A stretch of DNA of 64,000 bases from assembly GCF_011290365.1 (NCBI RefSeq), contig NZ_CP049786.1:682001-746000 (forward strand). Reading direction: 5' to 3'. This stretch comes from Leclercia sp. 29361. GTDB taxonomy: Bacteria > Pseudomonadota > Gammaproteobacteria > Enterobacterales > Enterobacteriaceae. The translations under genes were made by a program, and so were the position numbers. The notes under the pieces were generated by a model. It did not search any database and was not told where the DNA came from. It saw only the letters and a list, made by a program, of their open reading frames with translations. This document shows positions 26,453 through 37,425 of this stretch, one piece after another (position 1 is the stretch's first letter; each line of letters starts with the position of its first letter).

Positions 26453-28042
26453 ATGACGTTGTCTCCTTATCTGCAAGAGGTGGCGAAGCGCCGCACTTTT
26501 GCCATTATCTCTCACCCGGATGCCGGTAAAACCACCATCACTGAAAAGGTGCTGCTGTTCGGACAGGCGATCCAGACCGCCGGTACGGTAAAAGGCCGTG
26601 GCTCCAGCCAGCATGCAAAATCTGACTGGATGGAGATGGAAAAGCAGCGTGGTATCTCGATCACCACCTCTGTGATGCAGTTCCCGTATCACGACTGCCT
26701 GGTGAACCTGCTCGATACCCCGGGGCACGAAGACTTCTCCGAAGATACCTACCGTACCCTGACGGCGGTGGACTGCTGCCTGATGGTCATCGATGCTGCG
26801 AAAGGTGTTGAAGATCGTACCCGCAAGCTGATGGAAGTTACCCGTCTGCGCGATACGCCGATCCTCACCTTTATGAACAAACTCGACCGTGACATCCGCG
26901 ATCCGATGGAAGTGATGGACGAAGTGGAGCGCGAGCTGAAGATCGCCTGCGCGCCAATCACCTGGCCAATTGGCTGCGGCAAGCTGTTCAAAGGGGTTTA
27001 TCACCTCTATAAAGACGAAACTTACCTGTATCAGACCGGTAAAGGTCACACCATTCAGGACGTGCGCGTCGTGAAAGGGCTGGATAACCCGGAACTGAAC
27101 GCGGCGGTCGGCGATGAGCTGGCAGAGCAGCTGCGTGACGAGCTGGAGCTGGTAAAAGGTGCGTCCCATGAGTTCGATCAGGATCTGTTCCTCGCGGGCG
27201 AAATCACCCCGGTCTTCTTCGGTACCGCGCTGGGTAACTTCGGCGTCGACCATATGCTGGACGGTCTGGTGGAGTGGGCGCCACAGCCGATGCCACGTAA
27301 AACCGACACCCGTGAAGTGGTCGCCAGCGAAGAGAAGTTCACCGGCTTCGTATTTAAGATTCAGGCCAACATGGACCCGAAACACCGTGACCGCGTAGCC
27401 TTTATGCGCGTGGTGTCCGGTAAGTACGAAAAGGGCATGAAGCTGCGCCAGGTGCGTACCGGTAAGGACGTGGTGATCTCCGATGCGCTGACCTTTATGG
27501 CCGGTGACCGTTCCCATGTGGAAGAGGCCTACCCGGGCGACATCATTGGTCTGCATAACCACGGTACTATCCAGATTGGTGACACCTTTACCCAGGGTGA
27601 GATGATGAAGTTCACCGGTATTCCGAACTTCGCGCCGGAACTGTTCCGTCGTATCCGCCTGCGGGATCCGCTGAAGCAGAAACAGCTGCTGAAAGGGCTG
27701 GTTCAGCTGTCGGAAGAGGGTGCCGTGCAGGTGTTCCGCCCAATTTCCAATAACGATCTGATTGTCGGCGCCGTCGGGGTGCTGCAGTTCGACGTGGTGG
27801 TTGCCCGTCTGAAGAGCGAATACAACGTTGAAGCGATTTACGAATCGGTCAACGTGGCGACGGCGCGCTGGGTAGAGTGTTCTGACGTGAAGAAATTCGA
27901 AGAATTTAAGCGTAAGAACGAGATCCAGCTGGCACTGGACGGTGGTGACAACCTCACCTATATCGCCCCAACCATGGTCAACCTGAACCTGGCGCACGAT
28001 CGTTACCCGGACGTTCAGTTCCGCAAAACCCGCGAGCACTAA
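26453..28042 (+). CDS. prfC: Peptide chain release factor 3 (RF3)
   Basis: GTPase that ejects RF1 or RF2 from the ribosome after peptide release. It has 529 residues, the E. coli length. G1 is [11 protein letters not shown] (about 20-30), G3 is [17 protein letters not shown]4 is FMNKLDRD. These are followed by beta-barrel domain II ([20 protein letters not shown]) and domain III at the C-terminus. Transcribed on its own, 90 bases after yjjG. The 646-residue open frame on the opposite strand is a coding shadow. Confidence 0.97.
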   Translation: MTLSPYLQEVAKRRTFAIISHPDAGKTTITEKVLLFGQAIQTAGTVKGRGSSQHAKSDWMEMEKQRGISITTSVMQFPYHDCLVNLLDTPGHEDFSEDTYRTLTAVDCCLMVIDAAKGVEDRTRKLMEVTRLRDTPILTFMNKLDRDIRDPMEVMDEVERELKIACAPITWPIGCGKLFKGVYHLYKDETYLYQTGKGHTIQDVRVVKGLDNPELNAAVGDELAEQLRDELELVKGASHEFDQDLFLAGEITPVFFGTALGNFGVDHMLDGLVEWAPQPMPRKTDTREVVASEEKFTGFVFKIQANMDPKHRDRVAFMRVVSGKYEKGMKLRQVRTGKDVVISDALTFMAGDRSHVEEAYPGDIIGLHNHGTIQIGDTFTQGEMMKFTGIPNFAPELFRRIRLRDPLKQKQLLKGLVQLSEEGAVQVFRPISNNDLIVGAVGVLQFDVVVARLKSEYNVEAIYESVNVATARWVECSDVKKFEEFKRKNEIQLALDGGDNLTYIAPTMVNLNLAHDRYPDVQFRKTREH

Positions 28043-28050
28043 TCCCTTCT

Positions 28051-28076
28051 CAGAGCACGGCAGCCGCCGTGCTCTG
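28051..28076 (+). terminator. Hairpin after prfC
   Basis: CAGAGCACGGC pairs perfectly with GCCGTGCTCTG across AGCC, 9 bases past the stop. Only a short T-poor tail follows, so termination may be partial. Confidence 0.65.
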
Positions 28077-28185
28077 CTTAAATCCCTGCCTTATTAATCC
28101 CTTGCGGAATGTTCTTAATTCATCATCTTTTGTTACTTGTTGCTCATTTTTTAGCCGATTCTGAAAGCGGCGCGCCGAGAGTGAT

Positions 28186-28195
28186 CTATATTTAA
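28186..28195 (+). promoter_or_regulatory. Candidate sigma-S -10 element of osmY
   Basis: CTATATTTAA starts with the C that RpoS-type promoters favour before TATATT; no good -35 is apparent. osmY is a standard RpoS gene in E. coli. Inferred from position and motif. Confidence 0.5.
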
Positions 28196-28346
28196 CTCAG
28201 TGTTTAACACCGGGCGCAGATGAAAGCTCCACTCAATGCGTGTTGATAAGGTTCTCATCTCGCCCGAGTGTTGATTGGTAGTATGAAAGACTACTTACGC
28301 ATGATGATTTACGCTCGAATTCGGAGCAAACCACAGGAATACATCG

Positions 28347-28964
28347 ATGAATACTAAAAAACTGAAGATTTCGAAAACTCTGCTGGCGGTAATGATGGGT
28401 AGTGCTCTGGTATGCGGTTCTGCAATGGCAGAAACCACCGCCACGGAAAAAGCACAGTCCACAGCGAATACCGCAGGCGAAAAAATCGATAACTCTATGA
28501 ATAAAGTCGGTAACTTCATGGATGACAGCTCTATCACAGCAAAAGTAAAAGCTGCGCTGGTGGATGCTGATGACATTAAGAGCACCGATATTTCCGTAGA
28601 AACCGAGAAAAACGTTGTTACGCTGAGCGGCTTTGTTGAAAGCCAGGCGCAGGCTGAAAAAGCCGTTGCCGTGGCGAAAAAGGTAGAGGGTGTGACCTCT
28701 GTCAGCGACAAACTGCACGTGCGTGACGGTAAAGAGCAGTCTGCCAAAGGCTATGCGGGCGATACCGCAACGACCAGCGAAATCAAAGCTAAACTGTTAG
28801 CGGATGACATCGTGCCATCACGTAAAGTGAAAGTTGAAACCACCGATGGTGTTGTTCAGCTGAGCGGTACCGTTGATTCAAAAGCACAGAGTGATCGTGC
28901 TGAGAGCATCGCAAAAGCCATTGATGGCGTGAAAAGTGTTAAAAACGATCTGAAAGTTAAATAA
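28347..28964 (+). CDS. osmY: Periplasmic stress protein OsmY
   Basis: Periplasmic protein induced by high osmolarity and in stationary phase; proposed to stabilise membranes or help fold exported proteins. It has 205 residues (E. coli 201). A signal peptide of about 28 residues ([16 protein letters not shown], cleavage after AMA) is followed by two BON domains at about 58-125 and 135-205, recognisable by the repeated [17 protein letters not shown] / [17 protein letters not shown] pattern. The spacer between signal and first domain is acidic and Thr-rich. Followed by a hairpin and then ytjA. Confidence 0.95.
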   Translation: MNTKKLKISKTLLAVMMGSALVCGSAMAETTATEKAQSTANTAGEKIDNSMNKVGNFMDDSSITAKVKAALVDADDIKSTDISVETEKNVVTLSGFVESQAQAEKAVAVAKKVEGVTSVSDKLHVRDGKEQSAKGYAGDTATTSEIKAKLLADDIVPSRKVKVETTDGVVQLSGTVDSKAQSDRAESIAKAIDGVKSVKNDLKVK

Positions 28965-28978
28965 AACACCACAATCGT

Positions 28979-29000
28979 CCTTCTGGCTGAGGCCAGAAGG
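28979..29000 (+). terminator. Hairpin after osmY
   Basis: CCTTCTGGC-TGAG-GCCAGAAGG, perfect 9-base stem without a T-run. Likely an attenuating or stabilising structure, allowing some read-through into ytjA. Confidence 0.55.
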
Positions 29001-29088
29001 CGAGATAAGAATTACACCTTAGATATCGCCGTGAGCAACCTGAGCGCTCACCATGCGGTCGACATTAACTATGGTTAAGGAGAGTCTT

Positions 29089-29250
29089 ATGTTTCGTTGG
29101 GGCATCATTTTTCTGGTAATCGCGTTAATTGCCGCCGCTCTGGGTTTTGGTGGTCTGGCTGGTACTGCGGCGGGCGCAGCGAAAATTGTCTTCGTCGTCG
29201 GTATTATCCTGTTCCTGGTTAGCCTGTTCACCGGACGCCGTCGTCCATAG
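29089..29250 (+). CDS. ytjA: DUF1328 small membrane protein YtjA
   Basis: Function unknown. It has 53 residues from the ATG at 29089, which has an excellent ribosome site (AAGGAGAG). It is almost entirely two membrane helices ([17 protein letters not shown] and [15 protein letters not shown]) joined by a Gly/Ala loop ([12 protein letters not shown]) and ending in a basic tail RRRP. Matches the DUF1328 family. A longer frame from 29053 lacks homology. Lying after osmY, it may share its stress expression by read-through. Confidence 0.9.
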
Positions 29251-29273
29251 CTCAGGTTATAGGTACTTTGAAG

Positions 29274-29306
29274 AAAAAGGCTCATGGTTAACATGAGCCT
29301 TTTTTT
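29274..29306 (+). terminator. Rho-independent terminator of ytjA
   Basis: AAGGCTCATG-GTTAA-CATGAGCCTT followed by a T-run; also preceded by A5, so it works in either direction. Confidence 0.92.
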
Positions 29307-29399
29307 ATGTCTGACGTTTGCCAGCATCCGATTTGAGTCATAGGTCAGGTATAGGCTACTGTGTAGTAACAGAATAAATAAAAAAACAGGAAAGCAGAG

Positions 29400-30461
29400 G
29401 TGGGACAGCGAATTCCGGTCACGCTCGGCAACATTGCGCCGTTGGCGCTGAAACCTTTTCGACCAGGCCAGATAGCCCTGGTGTGTGAGGGCGGCGGCCA
29501 GCGAGGGATCTTCACGGCAGGCGTCCTGGACGAATTCATGCGCGCGCAGTTTAATCCGTTCGATCTCTATTTCGGCACCTCCGCCGGAGCACAGAATCTT
29601 TCGGCCTACGTCTGCAATCAGCCGGGCTACGCCCGCAAAGTGATCATGCGTTACACCACCTCCCGCGACTTCTTCGATCCGCTGCGCTTTGTGCGCGGCG
29701 GCAATCTGATCGATCTTGACTGGCTGCTGGATGCCACCGCCAGCAAAATGCCGCTGGCGATGGACAACGCCTCGCGGCTGTTCGATACCGGCAAAGCTTT
29801 CTGGATGTGCGCCTGTCGCGGCGATGACTACTCGGCCAGCTACTTCTCCCCGCAAAAAGAGAACTGGCTCGATATCCTTCGCGCCTCCAGTGCCATCCCC
29901 GGCTTCTACCGTACCGGCGCGGCGCTTGACGGCATCGCCTATCTCGACGGCGGGGTCAGCGACGCGATCCCGGTGCAGGAGGCGGCCCGACGCGGGGCGC
30001 AAACTATCGTGGTGATCCGTACCGTGCCGTCGCAGATGTACTATACGCCGGAGTGGTTTAAGCGGATGGAGCGCTGGCTGGGTGCCAGCAGCCTGCAACC
30101 GATGCTGAATCTGGTCTCACATCACGAGGCCAGCTACCACACCATCCAGCGTTTTATCGAGAAGCCGCCGGGCAAGCTGCGGATCTTTGAAATTTATCCC
30201 CCGCGGCCGCTCAACAGTATGGCGCTGGGTAGTCGCGTGCCCGCCCTGCGGGACGACTACAAAACCGGGCGCTTGTGTGGGCGCTATTTCCTGGCGACGG
30301 TGGGCAAACTGCTGGCCGAGCGTCCGCCGCTGCGTCGGATCATCGCCCCGGCCACGAGGGTGGTGCCCCCGGCAAGCGTCGCCAACGACGTGGTTGCCAT
30401 ACCGCTGGTGATTACGCCCCAGGCCAATGACACCCTGTTTGATAGCGAGGATCTGGCGTGA
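29400..30461 (+). CDS. yjjU: Patatin-like phospholipase YjjU
   Basis: Putative serine acyl hydrolase of the patatin family; substrate unknown. It has 353 residues (E. coli 357) and begins at a GTG (MGQRIPVTLGNIAPL). The oxyanion-hole motif is CEGGGQRG (about 29-36), the nucleophile elbow is GTSAG with Ser61, and the catalytic aspartate is Asp183 in the DGG motif (YLDGGVSD). These form the Ser-Asp dyad of the family. No signal peptide, so cytoplasmic or membrane-associated. The C-terminal 40 residues are Pro/Ala-rich. The stop overlaps the yjjV start by four bases (GTGA), so the two enzymes are translationally coupled. Confidence 0.92.
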   Translation: MGQRIPVTLGNIAPLALKPFRPGQIALVCEGGGQRGIFTAGVLDEFMRAQFNPFDLYFGTSAGAQNLSAYVCNQPGYARKVIMRYTTSRDFFDPLRFVRGGNLIDLDWLLDATASKMPLAMDNASRLFDTGKAFWMCACRGDDYSASYFSPQKENWLDILRASSAIPGFYRTGAALDGIAYLDGGVSDAIPVQEAARRGAQTIVVIRTVPSQMYYTPEWFKRMERWLGASSLQPMLNLVSHHEASYHTIQRFIEKPPGKLRIFEIYPPRPLNSMALGSRVPALRDDYKTGRLCGRYFLATVGKLLAERPPLRRIIAPATRVVPPASVANDVVAIPLVITPQANDTLFDSEDLA

Positions 30462-31240
30462 CTTACCGCTTTATCGATACCCATTGCCACTTTGATTTCC
30501 CACCTTTCACCGACGATGAGCCCGCCAGCATCCAGCGTGCCGCCGACGCGGGGGTGACGGCGATTGTGGTGCCCGCCATTGATGTGGCGAGCATCGATCG
30601 TGTCCTGCGCCTCGGGGCGCGCTATCCGACGCTCTATATGGCCCTGGGCCTGCACCCGATTGTGATCGAATCTCATCGCGATGAGCATCTTGACCAGCTG
30701 GAAGCGGTGCTGGCCACGAGACCGGAAAGGCTGGTGGCGGTGGGGGAGATCGGCCTCGATCTCTACCGGGAGGATCCTCATTTCGATCGTCAGGAGACGA
30801 TCCTTGATGCGCAGCTGAAGCTGGCGAAACGCTACGATCTGCCGGTGATCCTCCATTCCCGGCGCACTCATGACAAACTGGCGATGCACCTCAAGCGCCA
30901 GGATCTGCCCCGGACCGGCGTGGTCCATGGCTTTGCCGGCAGCCTGCAGCAGGCGCAGCGCTTCGTGGAGATGGGGTATAAAATTGGCGTTGGCGGCACC
31001 ATCACCTATCCACGGGCCAGTAAAACCCGGGATGTGATGGCGCAATTACCGCTTTCCGCCCTGCTGCTGGAAACGGACGCCCCGGATATGCCCCTCAACG
31101 GTTTTCAGGGCCAGCCGAACCGCCCGGAACAGGCGGCGAGAGTATTTGCTATGTTGTGTGAACTGCGTGACGAACCCGCGGATGAGATCGCTGAGGCGCT
31201 GCTGAACAACACCCGCACGCTGTTCGATCTGCCGCTATAA
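30458..31240 (+). CDS. yjjV: TatD-family metal-dependent hydrolase YjjV
   Basis: Member of the TatD DNase/amidohydrolase-like family, with a TIM-barrel fold and a two-metal site; physiological substrate not established. It has 260 residues, starting at GTG within the yjjU stop. The metal-binding motif is [11 protein letters not shown] (His9 and His11 region). Further ligands are in VGEIGLDLY (Glu), VILHSRR (His), VVHGFAGS (His) and the late [11 protein letters not shown] (Asp). Convergent with yjjW, overlapping it by six bases at the 3' ends. Confidence 0.92.
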   Translation: MTYRFIDTHCHFDFPPFTDDEPASIQRAADAGVTAIVVPAIDVASIDRVLRLGARYPTLYMALGLHPIVIESHRDEHLDQLEAVLATRPERLVAVGEIGLDLYREDPHFDRQETILDAQLKLAKRYDLPVILHSRRTHDKLAMHLKRQDLPRTGVVHGFAGSLQQAQRFVEMGYKIGVGGTITYPRASKTRDVMAQLPLSALLLETDAPDMPLNGFQGQPNRPEQAARVFAMLCELRDEPADEIAEALLNNTRTLFDLPL

Positions 31241-32095
31241 GTAGAGCGCCGGGCGGATCACCCTGATCCGTTCCCGCTCCAGCACCTCCGCCAGAGGTTC
31301 AACATCCTCTGCCGTGGCGCTGCGCCAGTGCCGGGCTTCACCATAGACGCCGTGCGTATGAAAGGCGTTGATCCTGACGGGCACATCCCCTAACCGACGA
31401 ATAAACGCGATCAGCTCCCGGCGGTGCGTCAGATAATCGCAGCGCTCCGGGATCACCAGCAGACGCAGCTCGCTCAGCCGGTTGTGCCCCGCCAGCCAGC
31501 GGATGCTGTGCTTGATCGGTGCGTTGTCACGCCCGGTCAGGTAGCGGTGATGTTCATTATCCCAGGCCTTGAGATCCAGCATCGCCCCGTCTAACACCGG
31601 GAGCAGTTTTTGCCAGCCGGTCTCGCTTAACAGACCGTTGCTGTCCACCAGGCAGGACAAGTGCCGCAACAGCGGATCGGCTTTCAGGGTCGCAAACAGC
31701 GCCAGCAGAAAAGGCAACTGGGTGGTAGCTTCCCCGCCGCTGACGGTGATGCCGGAGATAAAGGGCGACACCTTGCGGACCTGCGCCACCACCTCCTCGA
31801 CGCTTAACCGCTGCGCCATCGGCGTCGCCTGCTGCGGGCACATCTGCAGACAGGTGTCGCACTGCTGACAATGGGCCTCATCCCACCAGACCCGTCCGGC
31901 CTGAATGTTCAGCGCGTCATGCGGGCAGTGCGGTACGCAGGCGGCGCAGTCGTTGCACCGTCCTATCGTCCACGGGTTGTGGCAGGTTTTGCAGCGCAGG
32001 TTACAGCCCTGCAGGAACAGGGCCAGGCGACTGCCGGGCCCGTCGACGCAGGAAAACGGGATAACCTTACTGACTAAAGCGCATCTGTTGTTCAT
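31235..32095 (-). CDS. yjjW: Glycyl-radical-enzyme activating enzyme homolog YjjW
   Basis: Radical-SAM enzyme expected to install the glycyl radical on YjjI. It has 286 residues. The radical-SAM cluster motif is CNLRCKTC (Cys31, Cys35, Cys38). A ferredoxin-like insert follows with two further four-cysteine sets (Cys47, 50, 53, 57 and Cys76, 79, 82, 86) that should carry two extra [4Fe-4S] clusters, as in PflA-related activases of the larger type. [13 protein letters not shown] is the SAM-binding glycine motif. The start lies inside yjjI (29-base overlap), so enzyme and activase are coupled. The real substrate of the system is unknown. Confidence 0.9.
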   Translation of the reverse strand: MNNRCALVSKVIPFSCVDGPGSRLALFLQGCNLRCKTCHNPWTIGRCNDCAACVPHCPHDALNIQAGRVWWDEAHCQQCDTCLQMCPQQATPMAQRLSVEEVVAQVRKVSPFISGITVSGGEATTQLPFLLALFATLKADPLLRHLSCLVDSNGLLSETGWQKLLPVLDGAMLDLKAWDNEHHRYLTGRDNAPIKHSIRWLAGHNRLSELRLLVIPERCDYLTHRRELIAFIRRLGDVPVRINAFHTHGVYGEARHWRSATAEDVEPLAEVLERERIRVIRPALYL

Positions 32096-33608
32096 GGCTT
32101 ATCACGCGCGGCTGGCGCTCCAGAATGCGGGTGTTGCGGGCGGCCTCTTCACCCAGCCAGGTGGTGTTGGTGCGGGACCCTTCAGCGCGGTATTTTTCCA
32201 TATCGGAGAGCCGCACCATATAGCCGGTCACTCGGACCAGATCGTTACCCGAGACATTGGCGCTGAACTCGCGCATCCCGGCGCGGAAGGCGCCCAGACA
32301 GAGTTCCACCACCGCCTGCGGATTGCGTTTAATGGTTTCGTCCAGAGTCAGAATGTCGCTGATCCCGGCGTGATAGTGCCGGTGATGCGGCGCTACCGCC
32401 AGCAGATGGCTGATGGGGTCGGGCTCATCGCCGTAAGGCAGACGCGCCCCCGGCGTGGTGCCGACGTCAGAGCTGATCCCTGACTGGGCATGCAGCATAG
32501 CGCGCTGTTTCCAGCCGTGTCTGACCGGCGTATGTTCAACAAAGGCCGCCAGCTGTTCGCTGATGCGGTAGCCCAGCGCATTGGCCTGGTCATCCTTGCC
32601 GTAGCGCCCTTTAAGCCCGGCTTTCTCGCACAGCACGTTCACCGCCTCGGCCAGGCCATACATGCCAAACATCGGCACAAAACGATCCGGATCGATCAGC
32701 CCTTCTTTAACCAGGAAGCTATTCTCAAAGAAGCCGGACTGTTGGTACAGGACGTCGCAGCGTGCATCGATGATGGCGATCTGCTGTTGGCAGTAGTGTG
32801 GCAGCGTGCGGGTGAAGAACGCCTCTGGGGTATCGCTCTGTTCCGCGATGGCTTTCAGATTAAGGCGCACCAGGGTGCTGCCTCCGCCACCCAGCGGCAG
32901 GGAGTTGTAACAGCTGACCACGCCAAAGCCGTTTTTTGTGAAAATTTTATCATTTTCTGGCCCGTTGGCGATATGCGGCTTACTGCATTCGCAGATATTG
33001 CGGGCGACCTCCAGCAGCAGATCGTCCGGGGTGATCTCTGGATCATAAATAAAGGTCAGATTGGGTGAGACCTGCTTAAGCTCTGCATCAGCACGTAAAA
33101 TGGCGCGCGTTACCGGGCCATCGGCCGGGCCAATATTGGCGTGGACAAAGGCATCCGGCAGGGTACGATCGAGATAGCGCCAGAAACGTTTTATTCGAAT
33201 ATCGATTTCTTGTTGTGTTAGAATTCTAACATACGGCTGCAGTAGCGTATCGAGATGGCCAAGGAACACCGGCATGCCGGTAACGGACGGAACGTGATGG
33301 TAAAGAATGGCTAACAGCGACAGGGCATCATCCAGATCCTGCGCCCCTTCCAGCTCCAGCCATTGCGAACCCTGTTTCAGGAACACCGCATAGTCCGGTA
33401 ACACATAGCGCGGCTTGTACGGCGCGTGGCCTTCAAACATATCGCAAATCAACCCCGCCTCCAGCGCCTGATGCGCTTCAGGGGGAAGCGTCGGATAAGG
33501 CAGGTTGTTTTCCGCCTCCAGCGCCAGAAAGTGGCGTTTTTGTTCGGGGCTTAACACCGGGCTTGTCACAATTTGCTGGCAACGTAGTTGCAGGCCATCG
33601 GGGGACAT
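32067..33608 (-). CDS. yjjI: Putative glycyl radical enzyme YjjI (DUF3029)
   Basis: Anaerobic radical enzyme of unknown substrate. It has 513 residues (E. coli 516), shorter than pyruvate formate-lyase or glycerol dehydratase. The C-terminal glycyl-radical motif is [10 protein letters not shown], with the radical on Gly462. The likely thiyl cysteine is Cys233 in [16 protein letters not shown]. EARNxC-like features at [15 protein letters not shown] are visible in the middle. It is followed by its activase yjjW. The gene also contains deo control DNA: a perfect DeoR operator at 33216 and a weaker one at 32937. Divergent from deoC across 261 bases. Confidence 0.9.
   Translation of the reverse strand: MSPDGLQLRCQQIVTSPVLSPEQKRHFLALEAENNLPYPTLPPEAHQALEAGLICDMFEGHAPYKPRYVLPDYAVFLKQGSQWLELEGAQDLDDALSLLAILYHHVPSVTGMPVFLGHLDTLLQPYVRILTQQEIDIRIKRFWRYLDRTLPDAFVHANIGPADGPVTRAILRADAELKQVSPNLTFIYDPEITPDDLLLEVARNICECSKPHIANGPENDKIFTKNGFGVVSCYNSLPLGGGGSTLVRLNLKAIAEQSDTPEAFFTRTLPHYCQQQIAIIDARCDVLYQQSGFFENSFLVKEGLIDPDRFVPMFGMYGLAEAVNVLCEKAGLKGRYGKDDQANALGYRISEQLAAFVEHTPVRHGWKQRAMLHAQSGISSDVGTTPGARLPYGDEPDPISHLLAVAPHHRHYHAGISDILTLDETIKRNPQAVVELCLGAFRAGMREFSANVSGNDLVRVTGYMVRLSDMEKYRAEGSRTNTTWLGEEAARNTRILERQPRVISHEQQMRFSQ
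32937..32952. promoter_or_regulatory. Candidate distal DeoR operator (OE-like) inside yjjI
   Basis: TGTGAAAATTTTATCA matches the DeoR operator TGTTAGAATTCTAACA at 12 of 16 positions. It lies exactly 279 bases upstream of the perfect site, the spacing I recall for OE in E. coli. Confidence 0.5.
33216..33231. promoter_or_regulatory. DeoR operator O1 inside yjjI (deoP1)
   Basis: Perfect 16-base palindrome TGTTAGAATTCTAACA, identical to the E. coli DeoR consensus, 594 bases upstream of O2. The TAGAAT within it would be the P1 -10 box. It is embedded in coding sequence on the opposite strand. Confidence 0.88.
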
Positions 33609-33720
33609 GTTCGCTTCCTTCTTTTTCTGCAGTGATGGAGAAGGATTGTAGAAAGCGTTTCGTCGGTGGCCATTGATCCTGCGCGTGTGCCTGGCGCTTT
33701 AATCAGCAGTTGTAGCTAAA

Positions 33721-33742
33721 TTATTTGAAGTTGATCTCATTA
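33721..33742. promoter_or_regulatory. CRP site 2 of deoP2
   Basis: TTATTTGA-N6-TCTCATTA, aligned with the distal CRP site of E. coli deoP2. Together with the site at 33774 it brackets a TGCAAATTTGTATGC segment, the CytR-type contact region. Confidence 0.7.
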
Positions 33743-33773
33743 CGGTTATGCAAATTTGTATGCGGATTTCCTT

Positions 33774-33795
33774 AACTGTGATGAATGTCGAAGTG
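33774..33795. promoter_or_regulatory. CRP site 1 of deoP2
   Basis: AACTGTGATGAATGTCGAAGTG, differing at few positions from the proximal E. coli deoP2 CRP site; it sits just upstream of the -10/operator. Confidence 0.75.
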
Positions 33796-33809
33796 AGAAT
33801 GCGGGTGGA

Positions 33810-33825
33810 TGTTAGAATACTCACA
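33810..33825. promoter_or_regulatory. DeoR operator O2 at deoP2
   Basis: TGTTAGAATACTCACA, 14 of 16 matches to the perfect operator; the enclosed TAGAAT serves as the P2 -10. It lies 45 bases before deoC. Confidence 0.85.
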
Positions 33826-33869
33826 GACCCGCAAGGTAAAATTTTACGGCTATACGCCGGGAGAATGTT

Positions 33870-34649
33870 ATGACCGATTTAACCGCAAGCAGCCTGCGCG
33901 CCCTGAAACTGATGGATCTGACCACCCTGAATGACGACGACACCAACGAGAAAGTGATCGCCCTGTGTCATCAGGCAAAAACCGCCGTGGGCAACACCGC
34001 GGCCGTCTGTATCTATCCGCGTTTCATTCCGATCGCGCGTAAAACGCTGAACGAGCAGGGTACGCCGGACGTGCGTATCGCCACTGTCACCAACTTCCCA
34101 CACGGCAACGACGATATCGAGATCGCCCTGGCAGAGACCCGCGCCGCTATCGCTTACGGTGCCGATGAAGTGGACGTGGTCTTCCCGTATCGCGCGCTGA
34201 TCGCCGGTAATGAGCAGATCGGTTTCGATCTGGTGAAAGCCTGCAAAGAAGCCTGCGCTGCGGCAAACGTGCTGCTGAAAGTGATCATCGAAACCGGCGA
34301 GCTGAAAGAAGAAGCGCTGATTCGTAAAGCGTCTGAAATCTCCATCAAAGCCGGTGCTGATTTCATTAAAACCTCTACCGGTAAAGTGCCGGTAAACGCC
34401 ACTCCGCAAAGCGCTCGCATCATGATGGAAGTGATCCGCGATATGGGCGTGGAAAAAACCGTGGGCTTCAAACCGGCAGGCGGCGTACGTACTGCGGAAG
34501 ACGCGCAGCAGTTCCTGGCGATTGCCGACGAGCTGTTCGGTGCCGACTGGGCCGACTCCCGCCACTACCGCTTTGGCGCCTCCAGCCTGCTGGCCAGCCT
34601 GCTGAAAGCGCTGGGTCACGGCGACGGTAAGAGCGCAAGCAGCTACTAA
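33870..34649 (+). CDS. deoC: Deoxyribose-phosphate aldolase DeoC
   Basis: Class I aldolase that splits 2-deoxyribose 5-phosphate into acetaldehyde and glyceraldehyde 3-phosphate. It has 259 residues, equal to E. coli. The Schiff-base lysine is Lys167 in [10 protein letters not shown]. Asp102 (DEVDVVFPY) and the C-terminal lysine in [10 protein letters not shown] (about 201) complete the proton relay. First gene of deoCABD, driven by P1 and P2 under DeoR, CytR and CRP. A REP-like element separates it from deoA. Confidence 0.98.
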   Translation: MTDLTASSLRALKLMDLTTLNDDDTNEKVIALCHQAKTAVGNTAAVCIYPRFIPIARKTLNEQGTPDVRIATVTNFPHGNDDIEIALAETRAAIAYGADEVDVVFPYRALIAGNEQIGFDLVKACKEACAAANVLLKVIIETGELKEEALIRKASEISIKAGADFIKTSTGKVPVNATPQSARIMMEVIRDMGVEKTVGFKPAGGVRTAEDAQQFLAIADELFGADWADSRHYRFGASSLLASLLKALGHGDGKSASSY

Positions 34650-34659
34650 GATTTGAATT

Positions 34660-34689
34660 GCCGGGTGACGCGTAGCGCTCCCGGCCTAC
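34660..34689 (+). repeat. REP-like palindrome between deoC and deoA
   Basis: GCCGGGTGACGC...GCTCCCGGCCTAC: a diverged member of the REP family in the 55-base deoC-deoA gap; it could moderate the ratio of the two proteins. Confidence 0.6.
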
Positions 34690-34704
34690 TTTCGGGAGGT
34701 TACC

Positions 34705-36027
34705 GTGTTTCTCGCACAAGAAATTATTCGTAAAAAACGTGATGGTCATGCTTTAAGCGACGAAGAGATCCGTTTCTTTATCAACGGCATTCGCGACAAT
34801 ACCATCTCTGAAGGGCAGATTGCGGCCCTGGCGATGACCATTTTCTTCCACGATATGGCGATGCCGGAGCGCGTGTCGCTGACCATGGCGATGCGGGATT
34901 CAGGGACCGTTCTGGACTGGAAGAGCCTTAACCTTAATGGCCCGATCGTGGATAAACACTCCACCGGCGGCGTGGGTGATGTCACCTCGCTGATGCTGGG
35001 GCCAATGGTCGCTGCCTGCGGCGGCTATATTCCCATGATCTCCGGACGCGGTCTCGGCCATACCGGCGGCACGCTCGACAAACTGGAAGCCATCCCGGGC
35101 TTCGATATCTTCCCGGATGACAATCGCTTCCGCGACATTATTAAGGACGTGGGTGTGGCGATTATCGGCCAGACCAGCTCCCTTGCCCCGGCGGATAAGC
35201 GTTTTTACGCCACGCGTGACATTACCGCGACCGTCGACTCCATCCCGCTGATCACCGCCTCGATCCTCGCCAAGAAGCTGGCTGAAGGTCTGGATGCGCT
35301 GGTGATGGACGTCAAAGTGGGCAGCGGCGCCTTTATGCCGACCTATGAACTCTCTGCCCAGCTTGCCGAAGCGATCGTTGGCGTTTCCAACGGCGCAGGC
35401 GTGCGCACCACCGCGCTGCTCACCGACATGAACCAGGTCCTGGCCTCCAGCGCCGGTAACGCCGTCGAAGTGCGTGAAGCGGTGCAGTTCCTGACCGGCG
35501 AATACCGTAATCCGCGTCTGCTCGATGTGACCATGGCGCTGTGCGTTGAGATGCTGATCTCAGGCAACCTGGCGAAAGATGATGCCGAAGCCCGCGCTAA
35601 ACTGCAGGCGGTGCTGGATAACGGCAAAGCGGCCGAGATCTTTGGCCGGATGGTCGCCGCGCAGAAAGGCCCGACCGACTTCGTGGAAAATTACACCAAA
35701 TACCTGCCAACCGCGATGCTCAGCAAAGCGGTCTACGCGGATACCGAAGGCTTTGTCTCGGCAATGGACACCCGCGCGCTGGGTATGGCGGTGGTGTCGA
35801 TGGGCGGCGGTCGTCGTCAGGCGTCGGATACCATTGATTACAGCGTCGGCTTCACCGACATGGCCCGTCTGGGCGACAGCGTTGACGGCCAACGTCCGCT
35901 GACAGTGATCCACGCGAAAGATGAAAACAGCTGGCAGGATGCGGCGAAAGCCGTGAAGGCGGCCATTACTCTGGCAGATAAAGCGCCAGAAACCACGCCT
36001 TGCGTCTATCGTCGTATTACCGAATAG
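34705..36027 (+). CDS. deoA: Thymidine phosphorylase DeoA
   Basis: Cleaves thymidine and deoxyuridine with phosphate to the base and 2-deoxyribose 1-phosphate. It has 440 residues (E. coli 440), starting at GTG ([20 protein letters not shown]). The family signature is [18 protein letters not shown] (around 113-130). The phosphate-binding KHSTGGVGD (about 84-92) and the pyrimidine-site residues around R171 and K190 lie in the expected regions. Second gene of the deo operon. Confidence 0.98.
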   Translation: MFLAQEIIRKKRDGHALSDEEIRFFINGIRDNTISEGQIAALAMTIFFHDMAMPERVSLTMAMRDSGTVLDWKSLNLNGPIVDKHSTGGVGDVTSLMLGPMVAACGGYIPMISGRGLGHTGGTLDKLEAIPGFDIFPDDNRFRDIIKDVGVAIIGQTSSLAPADKRFYATRDITATVDSIPLITASILAKKLAEGLDALVMDVKVGSGAFMPTYELSAQLAEAIVGVSNGAGVRTTALLTDMNQVLASSAGNAVEVREAVQFLTGEYRNPRLLDVTMALCVEMLISGNLAKDDAEARAKLQAVLDNGKAAEIFGRMVAAQKGPTDFVENYTKYLPTAMLSKAVYADTEGFVSAMDTRALGMAVVSMGGGRRQASDTIDYSVGFTDMARLGDSVDGQRPLTVIHAKDENSWQDAAKAVKAAITLADKAPETTPCVYRRITE

Positions 36028-36038
36028 CGGTATACTGA

Positions 36039-37301
<1,263 letters not shown>

Positions 37302-37309
37302 TTTTGATG

Positions 37310-37356
37310 GGTGCGGCCTGATGCCCTCACCCCGACCCTCTCCCACAGGGAGAGGG
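37310..37356 (-). repeat. Dispersed hairpin element, copy 4 (with tail)
   Basis: GGTGCGGCCTGATGCCCTCACCC, then CCCTCTCCC-ACA-GGGAGAGGG: the element in reverse orientation with a single tail. It lies in the deoB-deoD gap. Confidence 0.8.
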
Positions 37357-37367
37357 AGAACATCATG

Positions 37368-37398
37368 TAGGCCGGGTAAGGCGCAGCCGCCACCCGGC
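37368..37398 (-). repeat. REP unit between deoB and deoD
   Basis: GTAGGCCGGGTAAGGCGCAGCC... closing with ACCCGGC, 11 bases after the hairpin element; the same pairing of the two repeat types occurs at 624-698. Confidence 0.8.
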
Positions 37399-37425
37399 AA
37401 AACAACAATATAAAAGGATCTGAAG

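Larger units (their letters stand above)
28043..28346. other. prfC-osmY intergenic region
   Basis: 304 bases. It holds the prfC hairpin, a candidate stationary-phase -10 element (CTATATTTAA, 28186-28195) and a leader of roughly 150 bases before osmY. No small gene is evident. Confidence 0.55.

Noticed and set aside
26099..28039. 646-codon open frame on the minus strand across prfC
   Set aside because: It lies wholly opposite the conserved RF3 gene; its composition (very His/Gln/Arg/Val-rich) is the usual reverse-strand shadow of a GC-rich gene, and there is no ribosome site or homology.
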